The translations under genes were made by a program, and so were the position numbers. A stretch of 64,000 nucleotides of DNA. Origin: SZAS-79 sp965279075. GTDB taxonomy: Bacteria; Pseudomonadota; Gammaproteobacteria; Burkholderiales; SG8-39. Each line of letters starts with the position of its first letter. Positions within the stretch are counted from its first letter, which is position 1. The notes beneath the pieces were generated by a model that did no database searches, had not been told where the DNA came from, and worked only from the letters and a program-made list of their open reading frames with translations. This document shows, piece after piece, positions 40,732 through 50,148 of this stretch. The DNA lies in the NCBI GenBank assembly GCA_965279075.1, contig CBDIHI010000003.1, positions 27,640-91,639 on the forward strand, in the 5' to 3' direction.

Positions 40732-41226
40732 CTACCGGGCTGCCGGCTTCGCCGCCGGCTTTGCCGCGGACAGCCGGCGCAGGATCTGCTGCACCAGGTC
40801 CGCCTGGACTTCGCGGTAGATGTTCGCTTCCTCGACCTCCTTCGAGAGGACGTCGCTGTCGCTGTAGGTGAGGTCGCGCGTGATCGCGAAAGGGGTCGTC
40901 GGCAGGAACTCGTTGCCCTTGCCGTCGTGCACGCGCAGGTTTACGCGGTACACCAGCTGCAGCTCACGCACGCGGCCCGCGCCGGACAGCGACAGGATGT
41001 TGCGCAGGCGCTGCTCGCCGGAGAGCTCGAGCAACGCATCGGCCGACTTGGGGTTGTCCACCACGACCGTGCGCGTGCCGCCCTGGATGTAGCGCTTGAG
41101 GTCCAGCGCGAGGCCGCCGGTGGCCCCGGGGATGTAGAGCGTCTCGAACGGCAGGCTCGACACGCCGCGCAACTGGAAGCCGCAGGCCGAAAGTGACAGC
41201 AGAAGAACGACAAGCAGGACTCTCAA
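40732..41226 (-). CDS. lptE: LPS-assembly lipoprotein LptE
   Basis: The 164-residue outer-membrane lipoprotein plugs LptD and delivers LPS to the surface. It has lipobox LLLSLSAC followed by GFQLRGVSSLPFETLYI, the usual LptE start. The start is TTG 41226. The order leuS-lptE-holA is conserved in proteobacteria. The C-terminal tail is Ala/Lys-rich. Confidence 0.96.
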   Translation of the reverse strand: MRVLLVVLLLSLSACGFQLRGVSSLPFETLYIPGATGGLALDLKRYIQGGTRTVVVDNPKSADALLELSGEQRLRNILSLSGAGRVRELQLVYRVNLRVHDGKGNEFLPTTPFAITRDLTYSDSDVLSKEVEEANIYREVQADLVQQILRRLSAAKPAAKPAAR

Positions 41227-41239
41227 GCGAAGCTCCCGT

Positions 41240-43807
41240 TCACACCACCACGTTGATCAGCCGCCCCGGCACGATGACGATCTTGCGGATCGCCTGCCCG
41301 GCGACGTACTTTTGCACGAGCGTGCTCGAGGTGGCAAGCGCCTCCAGCGCGGGCCGGTCGGCCGACTTCGGGGCCTTGAGGCTGCCGCGCGTCTTGCCGG
41401 CGACCTGCACCACGTAGTCGATCTCGTCCTGCTCGAGGGCCTGCGGGTCGGGCTCGGGCCACGGGGCCTTGAGGATGTCCTCGCCATAGCCCAGTTCCTT
41501 CCACATGTGGTGGCACAGGTGGGGCGTGATCGGCGACATCAGGCGCAGCAGGATGGACAGGCCTTCCTTCGCCTCCGCGCAGGCCGGGTCCGGCAGGCGC
41601 TCCAGCGCGTTCAGGATCTTCATCGCGGCCGAGGCCACGGTGTTGAACTGGTGCTTGCCGAGGTCGTAGTTGGCCTGCCTCAGCACCGAATGGATCTCGA
41701 AGCGCGCGGCCTTGCGCTGCTCCGCGGAGGCCTGGGCGCCGCCCGGCTTGCCGGAATTCGCGCCGTAGGCCCACACCCGCTTCAGGAAGCGGAACGACCC
41801 CTCGACGCCCTCGTCGGACCATTCCAGCGACTGGGTCGGCGGCGAAGTGAAGATGATGAAGAAGCGCGCCGTGTCCGCGCCGTACTTCTCGATGAGCGCC
41901 TGCGGGTCGACGCCGTTGTTCTTCGACTTGGACATCGTGCCGATGCCGGCTGCCACCACCTGCGCGCCGTCGGAGGTGCGCTTGGCGGACGTCGGGCGGC
42001 CCCTGACGTCCCGTTCCACCAGCACGTCGGCCGGGTTGATCCACTCGCGCCGGCCCTCGGCGCTGTCGTGGTAATAGAGCTCGGCCAGCACCATGCCCTG
42101 CGTGAGCAGGTTGGTGAAGGGCTCGCTGATGTCGAGCAGGGATTCGTCCCGCATCACGCGCGCGAAGAAGCGCGAATAGAGCAGGTGCAGGATCGCGTGT
42201 TCGATGCCGCCGATGTACTGGTCGACCGGCATCCAGTACTTCGCGCGGTCGTCGACCATCGCATCGCCGTTGTCGGGGCAGGCGTAGCGCGAGAAGTACC
42301 AGGACGAGTCGACGAAGGTGTCCATGGTGTCGGTCTCGCGGCGCGCGTCCATGCCGCAGGACGGGCACTTGCACTCGTAGAACGAAGGCAGCTTCGCGAG
42401 CGGGTTGCCCGTGCCGTCGGGGACGAGGTCTTCCGGCAGCACCACGGGCAGGTCCTTCTCGGGGACCGGCACGTCGCCGCACGATGGGCAATGGATGATG
42501 GGCACCGGGCAGCCCCAGTAGCGCTGGCGCGAGATCCCCCAGTCGCGCAACCGCCACTGCACGTGCTTGTCGCCGAGGCCCTTCGCCTTGAGGTCTGCGG
42601 CCACGGCGGCCACGGCGCCCTTGAAGTCCAGGCCGTCGTACTTGCCGGAGTTGATGCAGGTGCCATATTCGGCGTACTCGGGCTTCCACGGCGCCGGGAC
42701 CGCATCGCCAGCCGCATGCCTGATCACCGGATTGATCGCGAGGCCGTACTTGTTGGCGAATTCGTAATCGCGCTCGTCGTGCGCGGGCACGCCCATCACC
42801 GCGCCGTCGCCGTAGCTCATCAGCACGTAGTTGCCCACCCAGACCGGCACCTGCGCGCCAGACAGCGGGTGCGTGACGGTGAGGCCGGTGGCCATGCCCT
42901 TCTTTTCCTGCTGCGCCAACTCGGCTTCGATGACCGCGCCCTGCCTGCATTCCTCGATGAACGCGGCAAGCGCCGGGTTGCCCTTCGCCGCGTGCAGCGC
43001 GAGCGGGTGCTCGGCGGCGACCGCGCAGAAGGTCACGCCCATGATGGTGTCGGCGCGCGTGGTGAAGACGTTGAGCACCTCGCTTTTCCCGCCCAGTTCG
43101 TACGGGAACCCGAAGCGCACGCCCTCGGACTTCCCGATCCAGTTCTTCTGCATCAGCTTGACCTGCTCGGGCCAGCCGTCCATGCCCCCGAGCGCGGACA
43201 GCAGTTCCTCGGCGTAGGCCGAGATGCGCAGGAAGTACATCGGGATCTCGCGCTTCTCGACCACCGCGCCGGTGCGCCAGCCCTTGCCGTCGATCACCTG
43301 CTCGTTGGCGAGCACGGTCTGGTCGACCGGGTCCCAGTTCACCACGCCGGTCTTCTTGTAGGCGAGGCCCTTCTTGAACAGGCGCACGAACAGCCACTGG
43401 TTCCACTTGTAGTACTGCGGCGAGCAGGTGGCGAGCTCGCGCGACCAGTCGATCGCGAAGCCCAGGCTCTTCAGCTGCGAGCGCATGTAGGCGATGTTGT
43501 CGTACGTCCACTTCGCCGGCGGCACCTTGTTGGCCATCGCGGCGTTCTCGGCCGGCAGGCCGAAGGCGTCCCAGCCCATCGGCTGCAGCACGTTGTAGCC
43601 GCGCATCCGGTAGGTCCGCGTCAGCACGTCGCCGATGGTGTAGTTGCGGACGTGCCCCATGTGCAGCTTGCCGGAGGGGTAGGGGAACATCGACAGGCAG
43701 TAGTACTTCGGGCGCGCGGGGTCTTCGGTCACCCGGAACGAGCCTGAGCCGTCCCAATACGCCTGGGCGTCTTTTTCTACCGACTGGGGGGTGTAGCGTT
43801 CTTGCAT
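41240..43807 (-). CDS. leuS: Leucyl-tRNA synthetase
   Basis: The 855-residue class I synthetase has the HIGH-type motif HMGH in PYPSGKLHMGHVRNY near residue 50, the CP1 editing domain (about 225-420), a zinc-binding insertion (CPSCGD ... CKCPSCG) and MSKSKNNG as the KMSKS loop. The long open frame in another phase is a shadow. It heads the minus-strand series; TATAAT (minus) at 43859-43864 is a likely -10. Confidence 0.98.
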   Translation of the reverse strand: MQERYTPQSVEKDAQAYWDGSGSFRVTEDPARPKYYCLSMFPYPSGKLHMGHVRNYTIGDVLTRTYRMRGYNVLQPMGWDAFGLPAENAAMANKVPPAKWTYDNIAYMRSQLKSLGFAIDWSRELATCSPQYYKWNQWLFVRLFKKGLAYKKTGVVNWDPVDQTVLANEQVIDGKGWRTGAVVEKREIPMYFLRISAYAEELLSALGGMDGWPEQVKLMQKNWIGKSEGVRFGFPYELGGKSEVLNVFTTRADTIMGVTFCAVAAEHPLALHAAKGNPALAAFIEECRQGAVIEAELAQQEKKGMATGLTVTHPLSGAQVPVWVGNYVLMSYGDGAVMGVPAHDERDYEFANKYGLAINPVIRHAAGDAVPAPWKPEYAEYGTCINSGKYDGLDFKGAVAAVAADLKAKGLGDKHVQWRLRDWGISRQRYWGCPVPIIHCPSCGDVPVPEKDLPVVLPEDLVPDGTGNPLAKLPSFYECKCPSCGMDARRETDTMDTFVDSSWYFSRYACPDNGDAMVDDRAKYWMPVDQYIGGIEHAILHLLYSRFFARVMRDESLLDISEPFTNLLTQGMVLAELYYHDSAEGRREWINPADVLVERDVRGRPTSAKRTSDGAQVVAAGIGTMSKSKNNGVDPQALIEKYGADTARFFIIFTSPPTQSLEWSDEGVEGSFRFLKRVWAYGANSGKPGGAQASAEQRKAARFEIHSVLRQANYDLGKHQFNTVASAAMKILNALERLPDPACAEAKEGLSILLRLMSPITPHLCHHMWKELGYGEDILKAPWPEPDPQALEQDEIDYVVQVAGKTRGSLKAPKSADRPALEALATSSTLVQKYVAGQAIRKIVIVPGRLINVVV

Positions 43808-43858
43808 TTATTTTGGGTGGACTGTGAAAAAGTACGCAAAATCAGGGGGGAACTGAAA

Positions 43859-43864
43859 ATTATA
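43859..43864 (-). promoter_or_regulatory. Likely -10 element for leuS
   Basis: A perfect TATAAT on the minus strand, 51 bp before the leuS ATG, in an A/T-rich patch. No clear TTGACA lies 17 bp upstream. Confidence 0.45.
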
Positions 43865-43932
43865 GCCCAATCCCCCCTGCGCCCCGGCCCGTATAGTCGC
43901 GTACCAAGTGGATCCCGATCGAGGAGTACGCA

Positions 43933-44823
43933 ATGAACCCCATGCACCGCCTGATCCTTGCCGCCGGCCTCGCGCTCGCCGCGGCGTTCCCCGCCGCGTT
44001 CGCTGCGGCACCCACCCCGGCCGCCGTGGTCGAGGGCGTGCAGATGCCCGCCTGGGTGGAGAGGAGCGACGGCCGCAAGGCGCCGCTCGCGCCCGGGATG
44101 GCGCTCGGCGCCGGGGAGAAGGTGCTGACCGGCAACAACGCCCGGCTGCTGCTGAAGTTGTCCGAAGGCAGCCTGGTCAAGCTCGGCGAGAACGGGCAAC
44201 TGAAGATCGACGAACTCAAGCCCGACGAGGGCGGGGTGTTCAAGGCCGCCCTGAAGATCGCCGAGGGCGCGTTCCGTTTCACCACCGACGTGCTGATGAA
44301 GCATCGCCGCCGCTCGGTGAACATTACTGTCGCCACGGTGACGACCGGTATCCGCGGCACGGACCTGTGGGGCAAGTCGACCGCCAACGACCGGCAGGTG
44401 GTGTGCCTGATCGAGGGCAGCATCGAGGTCGCCGCCGAGGGTGAGAAGCCCGTGACGCTCGACCAGCCGCGCCAGTTCTACCAGCGCAACCAGGGCGAGA
44501 CCGCGCCGGTGGGGTACGTGGATGCGCAACTCCTCGGCCAGTGGGCGCTGGAGACCGAGATCGCCGCGGGGCGGGGCGCAGCGCGCGCGGGCGGCAAGTG
44601 GAAGGTCACGCTGGTGTCCGCGGACACGCAGGAAGGCGCGCTCGCCGTGTACGAACAGGTGCGCGCCAACGGTTACGCCGCCGAGATCCATCCCGCCAGG
44701 GCCGGCGAGAAGCGCATCTACAACGTGCGCATCGGCCACCTGCCCTCGAAGGCCGAGGCCGAGGCCCTCGCCGCGCAACTCAAGGGCACGATGGGCGTCA
44801 CGGACCCGAAAGTGTCGACGTAA
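43933..44823 (+). CDS. FecR-domain protein with SPOR domain
   Basis: The 296-residue exported protein has a signal peptide ending AAFAAAP. A FecR-type domain (about 50-170) contains KLSEGSLVKLGENGQLKI and RGTDLWGKS. A SPOR domain (about 220-295; WKVTLVSADTQEGALAVYEQVRANGYAAEI) would bind denuded septal peptidoglycan. No sigma factor is nearby, so this is not a FecR anti-sigma regulator. GAGGAG precedes ATG, with TATAGT at 43892 as a possible -10. Confidence 0.88.
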   Translation: MNPMHRLILAAGLALAAAFPAAFAAAPTPAAVVEGVQMPAWVERSDGRKAPLAPGMALGAGEKVLTGNNARLLLKLSEGSLVKLGENGQLKIDELKPDEGGVFKAALKIAEGAFRFTTDVLMKHRRRSVNITVATVTTGIRGTDLWGKSTANDRQVVCLIEGSIEVAAEGEKPVTLDQPRQFYQRNQGETAPVGYVDAQLLGQWALETEIAAGRGAARAGGKWKVTLVSADTQEGALAVYEQVRANGYAAEIHPARAGEKRIYNVRIGHLPSKAEAEALAAQLKGTMGVTDPKVST

Positions 44824-44851
44824 AGGCCGCGGGCGCGGGGCGTGCGGTTGC

Positions 44852-44857
44852 TATAAT
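44852..44857 (+). promoter_or_regulatory. -10 element directly ahead of the uvrD-type gene
   Basis: TATAAT ends 9 bases before the TTG start at 44867. A transcript beginning about 7 bases downstream would have almost no leader. Confidence 0.45.
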
Positions 44858-44866
44858 CCGCGCGCC

Positions 44867-47104
44867 TTGTCCCTCCACCTCGAACACCTGAATCCCGAGC
44901 AGCTTGCCGCGGTCACGATTCCCGACCGCCAGCATGCGCTCATCCTCGCCGGGGCCGGCAGCGGCAAGACGCGCGTGCTCACCACGCGTATCGCCTGGCT
45001 GATCAGGAACGGCCTCGTCTCGCCCGCGGGGATGCTCGCGGTGACGTTCACGAACAAGGCCGCGCGCGAGATGCTCACGCGCCTGTCGGCGATGCTGCCC
45101 GTGAACCCGCGCGGCATGTGGATCGGCACGTTCCACGGCCTGTGCAACCGGATGCTGCGCATGCATCACCGCGATGCCGGCCTGCCGCAGACCTTCCAGA
45201 TCCTCGATACGGCCGACCAGCTCGCCGTCGTCAAGCGCCTGCTCAAGGCGATGGACGTCGACGACGACAAGTTCCCGCCGCGCGACGTGCAGTGGTTCAT
45301 CAACGGGAGGAAGGAAGAGGGCCTGCGCGCGAGCGCGGTCCAGCCCACCGACGACCTTTCGCGCCGCTACATCGAGATCTACGCGGCCTACGACGCGCTG
45401 TGCCAGCGCGAGGGCGTGGCCGACTTTCCCGAGCTGCTGCTGCGGAGCTACGAGCTGCTGTCGAGAAACGAGATCCTGCGCGCCCACTACTCGCAGCGCT
45501 TCCGCCACATCCTCGTCGACGAGTTCCAGGACACCAACAAGCTGCAGTACCGCTGGCTGCGCCTGCTCGCGGGCCCCGAGACCGCGATCTTCGCCGTGGG
45601 CGACGACGACCAGTCGATCTACGCCTTCCGCGGCGCGAACGTGGGCAACATGGCCGACTTCGAGCGCGACTACAAGGTCGAAAAGGTGATCCGTCTTGAG
45701 CAGAACTACCGCTCGCACGGCAACATCCTCGATGCGGCCAACGCTCTGATCGCCAACAACGAGAACCGCCTCGGCAAGAACCTGTGGACCGCCGCCGGTT
45801 CGGGCGAGCCTATCCGCGTGTTCGAGGGCGAGTCCGACCTCGAGGAGGCGCGCTGGCTCGTCGAGGAGGTGCAGGGCCTGTCGCGCGATGGCATGCGCTA
45901 CCAGGACATGGCGGTGCTGTACCGCTCGAACGCGCAGTCGCGCGTGCTGGAGCATGCGCTCTTCGCCGCCGGGGTTTCGTACCGCGTGTACGGCGGCCTG
46001 CGGTTCTTCGAGCGCGCGGAGATCAAGCACGCGCTGGCCTACCTGCGGCTGGTGGAGAACGCGGAGGACGACAATGCGTTCCTGCGTGTCTGCAACTTCC
46101 CGCCGCGCGGCATCGGCGCCCGCTCCATGGAAACCCTGCAGGATGCCGCGCGCACCGCGAACACGACCCTGTACGCGTCCATCGGCGCCCTGGCCGGGGG
46201 CAAGGCGGGCAACGCGCTGGCTTCGTTTCGCGCCCTGATCGAGGAGATCAAGGCCGATACGCGCGGCCTCCCGCTGGCCGAGGTGGTGGACCACGTGATC
46301 GCGAAGAGCGGCCTCGTGCCGCACTACCAGAACGAACGCGAGGGCGCCGACCGCATCAGCAACCTCGGCGAACTGGTCAACGCGGCCGCGGCCTTCGACG
46401 CCGAGGAAACCATCGTCGACCTCGCGACCGGCGAGACCACCGATCCCACGGTCGTGGACCCGCTCACGGCCTTCCTCGCCCACGCGGCGCTGGAGGCGGG
46501 CGAGCACCAGGCCGGCGAAGGCCAGGATGCGTTGCAGATGATGACGGTGCACTCGGCCAAGGGCCTGGAGTTCTCGGCCGTGTTCCTCACCGGGCTCGAG
46601 GAAGGCCTCTTCCCGCACGAGCAAAGCCTCAACGTGCGCGACGGGCTGGAGGAGGAAAGGCGCCTCGCCTACGTTGCGATCACGCGCGCGCGCGAGCGCC
46701 TGTACCTGTCTTTCGCGCAGACCAGGATGCTGCACGGCCAGACGCGCTACAACCTGCCCTCGCGCTTCTTCGACGAGTTGCCCGACGGCCTGCTGAAGTG
46801 GCTCACGCCCAAGCTCGCCGACCGGCGCGCGCACGCGCAATCCTCCGGCGGGTTCGGGTCGTGGAGCCGCCCGCGCAGCCCGGCGCCGGCCGCATCCAAG
46901 GCCTTCGGCCAGGGCGGCGCGCACGGCGGCTCGAGCGGTGCCGGCGGCTTCAGGGTCGGGCAGAGCGTGCAGCACGCGAAGTTCGGCAGCGGCGTCATCA
47001 TCGACGCCGAAGGCCAGGGCAACGACGCGCGCGTGCAGGTGAACTTCGGCCGCCAGGGCGTGAAATGGCTGGCGGTGGCCGTCGCGAAATTGCAGGCCGC
47101 CTGA
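44867..47104 (+). CDS. uvrD: UvrD/PcrA-type superfamily 1 DNA helicase
   Basis: The 745-residue 3'-5' helicase serves nucleotide-excision and mismatch repair. Motif I AGAGSGKT is at about residue 27, motif II VDEFQDTN, motif III GDDDQSIYAFRGA, motif IV LEQNYRS, motif V MTVHSAKGLEF and motif VI VAITRARERLYL. A C-terminal Tudor-like domain (FRVGQSVQHAKFGSGVIID) is typical of UvrD/PcrA. The start is TTG 44867, giving the conserved N-terminus LNPEQLAAV; no ATG fits. Confidence 0.95.
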   Translation: MSLHLEHLNPEQLAAVTIPDRQHALILAGAGSGKTRVLTTRIAWLIRNGLVSPAGMLAVTFTNKAAREMLTRLSAMLPVNPRGMWIGTFHGLCNRMLRMHHRDAGLPQTFQILDTADQLAVVKRLLKAMDVDDDKFPPRDVQWFINGRKEEGLRASAVQPTDDLSRRYIEIYAAYDALCQREGVADFPELLLRSYELLSRNEILRAHYSQRFRHILVDEFQDTNKLQYRWLRLLAGPETAIFAVGDDDQSIYAFRGANVGNMADFERDYKVEKVIRLEQNYRSHGNILDAANALIANNENRLGKNLWTAAGSGEPIRVFEGESDLEEARWLVEEVQGLSRDGMRYQDMAVLYRSNAQSRVLEHALFAAGVSYRVYGGLRFFERAEIKHALAYLRLVENAEDDNAFLRVCNFPPRGIGARSMETLQDAARTANTTLYASIGALAGGKAGNALASFRALIEEIKADTRGLPLAEVVDHVIAKSGLVPHYQNEREGADRISNLGELVNAAAAFDAEETIVDLATGETTDPTVVDPLTAFLAHAALEAGEHQAGEGQDALQMMTVHSAKGLEFSAVFLTGLEEGLFPHEQSLNVRDGLEEERRLAYVAITRARERLYLSFAQTRMLHGQTRYNLPSRFFDELPDGLLKWLTPKLADRRAHAQSSGGFGSWSRPRSPAPAASKAFGQGGAHGGSSGAGGFRVGQSVQHAKFGSGVIIDAEGQGNDARVQVNFGRQGVKWLAVAVAKLQAA

Positions 47105-47188
47105 GCTAGACTGCGGCACAATCCGTTCCCACGACCGGCCGCATCGAGCCGGGTGACCCACAATAGCCCCGTCCCAAGGAGACATCGA

Positions 47189-48157
47189 ATGAACCGCCGT
47201 ACCCTGATCGCCGCCGCTGCGGCCACCGCCCTCGCCATTGCGCTTCCCGCGGGCGCCCAGCAGCTCAAGTCCGACGTCAAGTTCCTCAACGGGTTCCCGC
47301 CCGGCGGCACATCCGACCTGCTCGGGCGCCTGCTGGCCGAGGCCATCAGCCCCGTGGTGGGCCAGAAAGTCATCGTCGAGCAGAGGACGGGCGCGAGCGG
47401 ATTCATCGCCGCCGAAGCCTGCGCCAAGGCGCCGGCCGACGGGCACACGATCTTCCTCGCGCCCATGGGCGTGATGAGCGTGGCCCCGGTGATGCCGGGA
47501 CAGAAGCTCACCATCGACGTGGACCGCGACCTCACCCCGATCTCCAACCTCGCGGGTGTCTACAACATGCTCGTGGTCGGGAGCCCGGCGCCGTTCAAGA
47601 CCGTCGCGGAGGTCATCGACTTCGCGAAGAAGAACCCCGGCAAGCTGACCTATGCGTCTTCCGGCAATGGCACCTCGCAGCACATGTCGGCGGAGCTCTT
47701 CAAGAAGCTGGCAGGCATCGACATCCTGCACGTGCCGTATCGCGGCGGCGCGCCGGCCATCCTCGACATGGTGGGCGGCCGCACGACCATGATGTTCGGC
47801 AACATGCCCGAGTTCCTCGGCCAGATCCGCGGTGGTGGCCTGCGCGCGGTCGCATTCGGCGCGGCGAAGCCGTCGCCGCTGTTCCCCGACCTGCCCGTGG
47901 TCAGTTCGACGCTGCCCGACTTCAAGATCGCCAACTGGTTCGGCGTCGTCGGCCCGGCCGGCACGTCGCCGGAATGGGTGGCGTTCTGGAACCGCGCGAT
48001 CCAGACGGTGGCCAGGCAGCCGAAGTTCATCCAGCTGATGACCGACAACGGCATGGAACTGCTGGCGGGTTCGGCCGACGAGTTCAAGGCCACCATCGTT
48101 GCCGACCGCAAGAAGTGGAGCGAGGTGATTACCGCCGCGAAGATCCGCGTGGACTGA
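47189..48157 (+). CDS. Bug/TctC-family periplasmic solute-binding protein
   Basis: The 322-residue protein has a signal peptide ending PAGAQQ and the tripartite tricarboxylate receptor fold: FPPGGTSDLLGRLLAEAIS, GASGFIAAEACAKAPADGHT and VPYRGGAPAILDMVGG. These bind carboxylates or other small ligands and are hugely expanded in Burkholderiales, usually as orphans without the TctA/B permease, as here. AAGGAG lies seven bases before ATG. Confidence 0.95.
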   Translation: MNRRTLIAAAAATALAIALPAGAQQLKSDVKFLNGFPPGGTSDLLGRLLAEAISPVVGQKVIVEQRTGASGFIAAEACAKAPADGHTIFLAPMGVMSVAPVMPGQKLTIDVDRDLTPISNLAGVYNMLVVGSPAPFKTVAEVIDFAKKNPGKLTYASSGNGTSQHMSAELFKKLAGIDILHVPYRGGAPAILDMVGGRTTMMFGNMPEFLGQIRGGGLRAVAFGAAKPSPLFPDLPVVSSTLPDFKIANWFGVVGPAGTSPEWVAFWNRAIQTVARQPKFIQLMTDNGMELLAGSADEFKATIVADRKKWSEVITAAKIRVD

Positions 48158-48158
48158 A

Positions 48159-48581
48159 TTAAAGGAGCGCCCCCTGCGCTACGACCCAGTAGCGCAGGAG
48201 CCGCCCGGCCGCCATGAAAGCGGTGACGTACATCCAGTTCAGGCGCAGCCACCCGGCGCCGACGCAGAGCGCATCCCCCACCACCGGCAGCCACGCAAAG
48301 AACGTCAGCGGGCTGCCGTAGCGCCTCAGCTTGTCGAGGGCTTTCGGGTCCAGTTTCTGCTGGACCCGCACCGGCAGCAGCCGGCCGATCGCGTACGAGG
48401 TCAGCCCGCCGAGCGTGTTGCCGGTCGTCGCAAGGATGAGCGCCGGCACGAGTTCTTCCGGGTGGAGCTTCAGGAACCCGAACAGCACGGCCTCCGAGGA
48501 CAGCGGGAAGACCGTGGACGCGATGAAGCTGGCCGCGAAGAGGCCCCAAAGGCCGTGCTCCGCGCTGATCAGGTCCGCCAC
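48159..48581 (-). CDS. YqaA-family membrane protein
   Basis: The 140-residue inner-membrane protein with several hydrophobic helices belongs to the YqaA branch of the VTT/DedA-like superfamily (FIASTVFPLSSEAVLFGFL, TTGNTLGGLTSYAIGR). Larger DedA relatives are lipid scramblases or transporters; the role of YqaA is unknown. The start is GTG 48581. It converges with the TctC-type gene, one base apart. Confidence 0.88.
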   Translation of the reverse strand: MADLISAEHGLWGLFAASFIASTVFPLSSEAVLFGFLKLHPEELVPALILATTGNTLGGLTSYAIGRLLPVRVQQKLDPKALDKLRRYGSPLTFFAWLPVVGDALCVGAGWLRLNWMYVTAFMAAGRLLRYWVVAQGALL

Positions 48582-48636
48582 CGGTCATCCTGTTTATTGA
48601 TACCCTTAGCTCCCGTTTCGACCGTCGGCCCGCATC

Positions 48637-50148
48637 ATGGCACGTGACTACCTGCAGAAAATCCTCACCGCGCGCGTCTACGATGTGGCGATCGAGTCGC
48701 CGCTCGAGGTGGCGCCCAACCTTTCGGCGCGCACCGGCAACACGATCCTGCTCAAGCGCGAGGACATGCAGCCGGTATTCTCGTTCAAGCTGCGCGGCGC
48801 CTACAACAAGATGGTGGGGCTGCCGAAGGACAAGCTGAAGAAAGGCGTGATCGCCGCCTCGGCCGGCAACCATGCGCAGGGCGTTGCGCTGGCCGCGCAG
48901 AAGCTCGGCTGCAAGGCCGTGATCGTCATGCCGGTCACCACGCCGAGCATCAAGATCGACGCGGTGACCGCGCGCGGCGCCGAGGTCGTGCTGGTCGGCG
49001 ACTCGTACAGCGACGCCTACGAACACGCGAAGAAGCTGGAGAAGAAGCTCAAGCTCACTTTCGTGCACCCCTACGACGATCCCGACGTGATCGCCGGGCA
49101 GGGCACGATCGGCATGGAGATCCTGCGCCAGCACCCGAAGCCCATCCATGCGATCTTCGTCGCGGTCGGCGGCGGCGGGTTGATCTCGGGGATCGCGGCG
49201 TACGTGAAGGCCGTCCGGCCCGACATCCGGATCATCGGCGTGCAGCCGGTGGATTCGGACGCGATGACGCGCTCGCTCGCGGCCGGCAAGCGCATCGAGT
49301 TGTCGCACGTCGGCCTGTTCGCCGACGGCGTCGCGGTGAAGAAGGTCGGCGAGGAGACCTACCGGCTCGCGAAGGAATACGTGGACGAGATGGTCATCGT
49401 CGATACCGACGCGACCTGCGCCGCGATCAAGGATGTGTTCGAGGACACGCGCTCGATCCTGGAGCCCGCGGGTGCGCTGTCGGTGGCGGGCGCCAAGGCC
49501 TATGCCGAGAAGACCGGCATCCGCGGCGAGTCGCTGGTTGCGATCGCTTGCGGGGCGAACACCAACTTCGACCGGCTGCGCTTCGTCGCCGAGAGAGCCG
49601 AGGTCGGCGAGCACCGCGAGGCGATCCTTGCGGTGACGATTCCCGAAAAGCCCGGCAGCTTCAAGCGCTTCTGCGCCACGCTCGGCGCGCGCAACATCAC
49701 CGAGTTCAACTACCGCATCGCCGACCCGAAGGCCGCGCACGTATTTGTGGGTGTGCAGGTGACCGGGACCGACGAGACGGCGAAGATCGTGCGTACGCTG
49801 ACGCGGCACGGCCTGAAGACCCTGGACCTGTCCGACAACGAGATGGCCAAGCTCCACGTGCGCCACCTCGTCGGCGGGCATGCGGCCTCGGCGAAGGACG
49901 AGCTGCTCTACCGCTTCGAATTCCCCGAGCGGCCGGGCGCGCTGATGCGCTTCCTCGACAACATGCGCACTGACTGGAACATCAGCCTGTTCCACTACCG
50001 CAACCACGGCGCCGACTACGGCCGCGTGCTCGTGGGCATGCAGGTGCCGAAGAAGGAAATGGCGGCGTTCCGGCGGTTCCTCGAAGAACTCGGGTATCCG
50101 TACGCGGACGAGAGCAGCAACCCTGCGTACCGGCTGTTCCTCGGCTAG
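48637..50148 (+). CDS. ilvA: Threonine ammonia-lyase, biosynthetic
   Basis: The 503-residue PLP enzyme deaminates threonine to 2-oxobutanoate for isoleucine synthesis. The PLP Lys is in FSFKLRGAYNKM. The Gly-rich phosphate loop is AVGGGGLISG. Two ACT-like regulatory domains (about 330-415 and 425-503) show it is the isoleucine-inhibited form. Its stop overlaps that of the converging cyclo-ligase by four bases. Confidence 0.97.
   Translation: MARDYLQKILTARVYDVAIESPLEVAPNLSARTGNTILLKREDMQPVFSFKLRGAYNKMVGLPKDKLKKGVIAASAGNHAQGVALAAQKLGCKAVIVMPVTTPSIKIDAVTARGAEVVLVGDSYSDAYEHAKKLEKKLKLTFVHPYDDPDVIAGQGTIGMEILRQHPKPIHAIFVAVGGGGLISGIAAYVKAVRPDIRIIGVQPVDSDAMTRSLAAGKRIELSHVGLFADGVAVKKVGEETYRLAKEYVDEMVIVDTDATCAAIKDVFEDTRSILEPAGALSVAGAKAYAEKTGIRGESLVAIACGANTNFDRLRFVAERAEVGEHREAILAVTIPEKPGSFKRFCATLGARNITEFNYRIADPKAAHVFVGVQVTGTDETAKIVRTLTRHGLKTLDLSDNEMAKLHVRHLVGGHAASAKDELLYRFEFPERPGALMRFLDNMRTDWNISLFHYRNHGADYGRVLVGMQVPKKEMAAFRRFLEELGYPYADESSNPAYRLFLG

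Noticed and set aside
41312..43747. 811-codon open frame on the plus strand opposite leuS
   Set aside because: It lies wholly antisense to a complete leucyl-tRNA synthetase. Its product is Arg/Gly/His/Ala-rich with no domain. This is a GC-rich shadow.
43933..44823. FecR-type regulator of an iron-uptake system
   Set aside because: There is no ECF sigma factor or TonB receptor nearby. A signal peptide and SPOR domain point to a cell-wall-associated protein.
44798..47731. 977-codon open frame opposite the helicase and TctC-type genes
   Set aside because: It spans two unrelated well-identified genes on the other strand and shows low-complexity composition.
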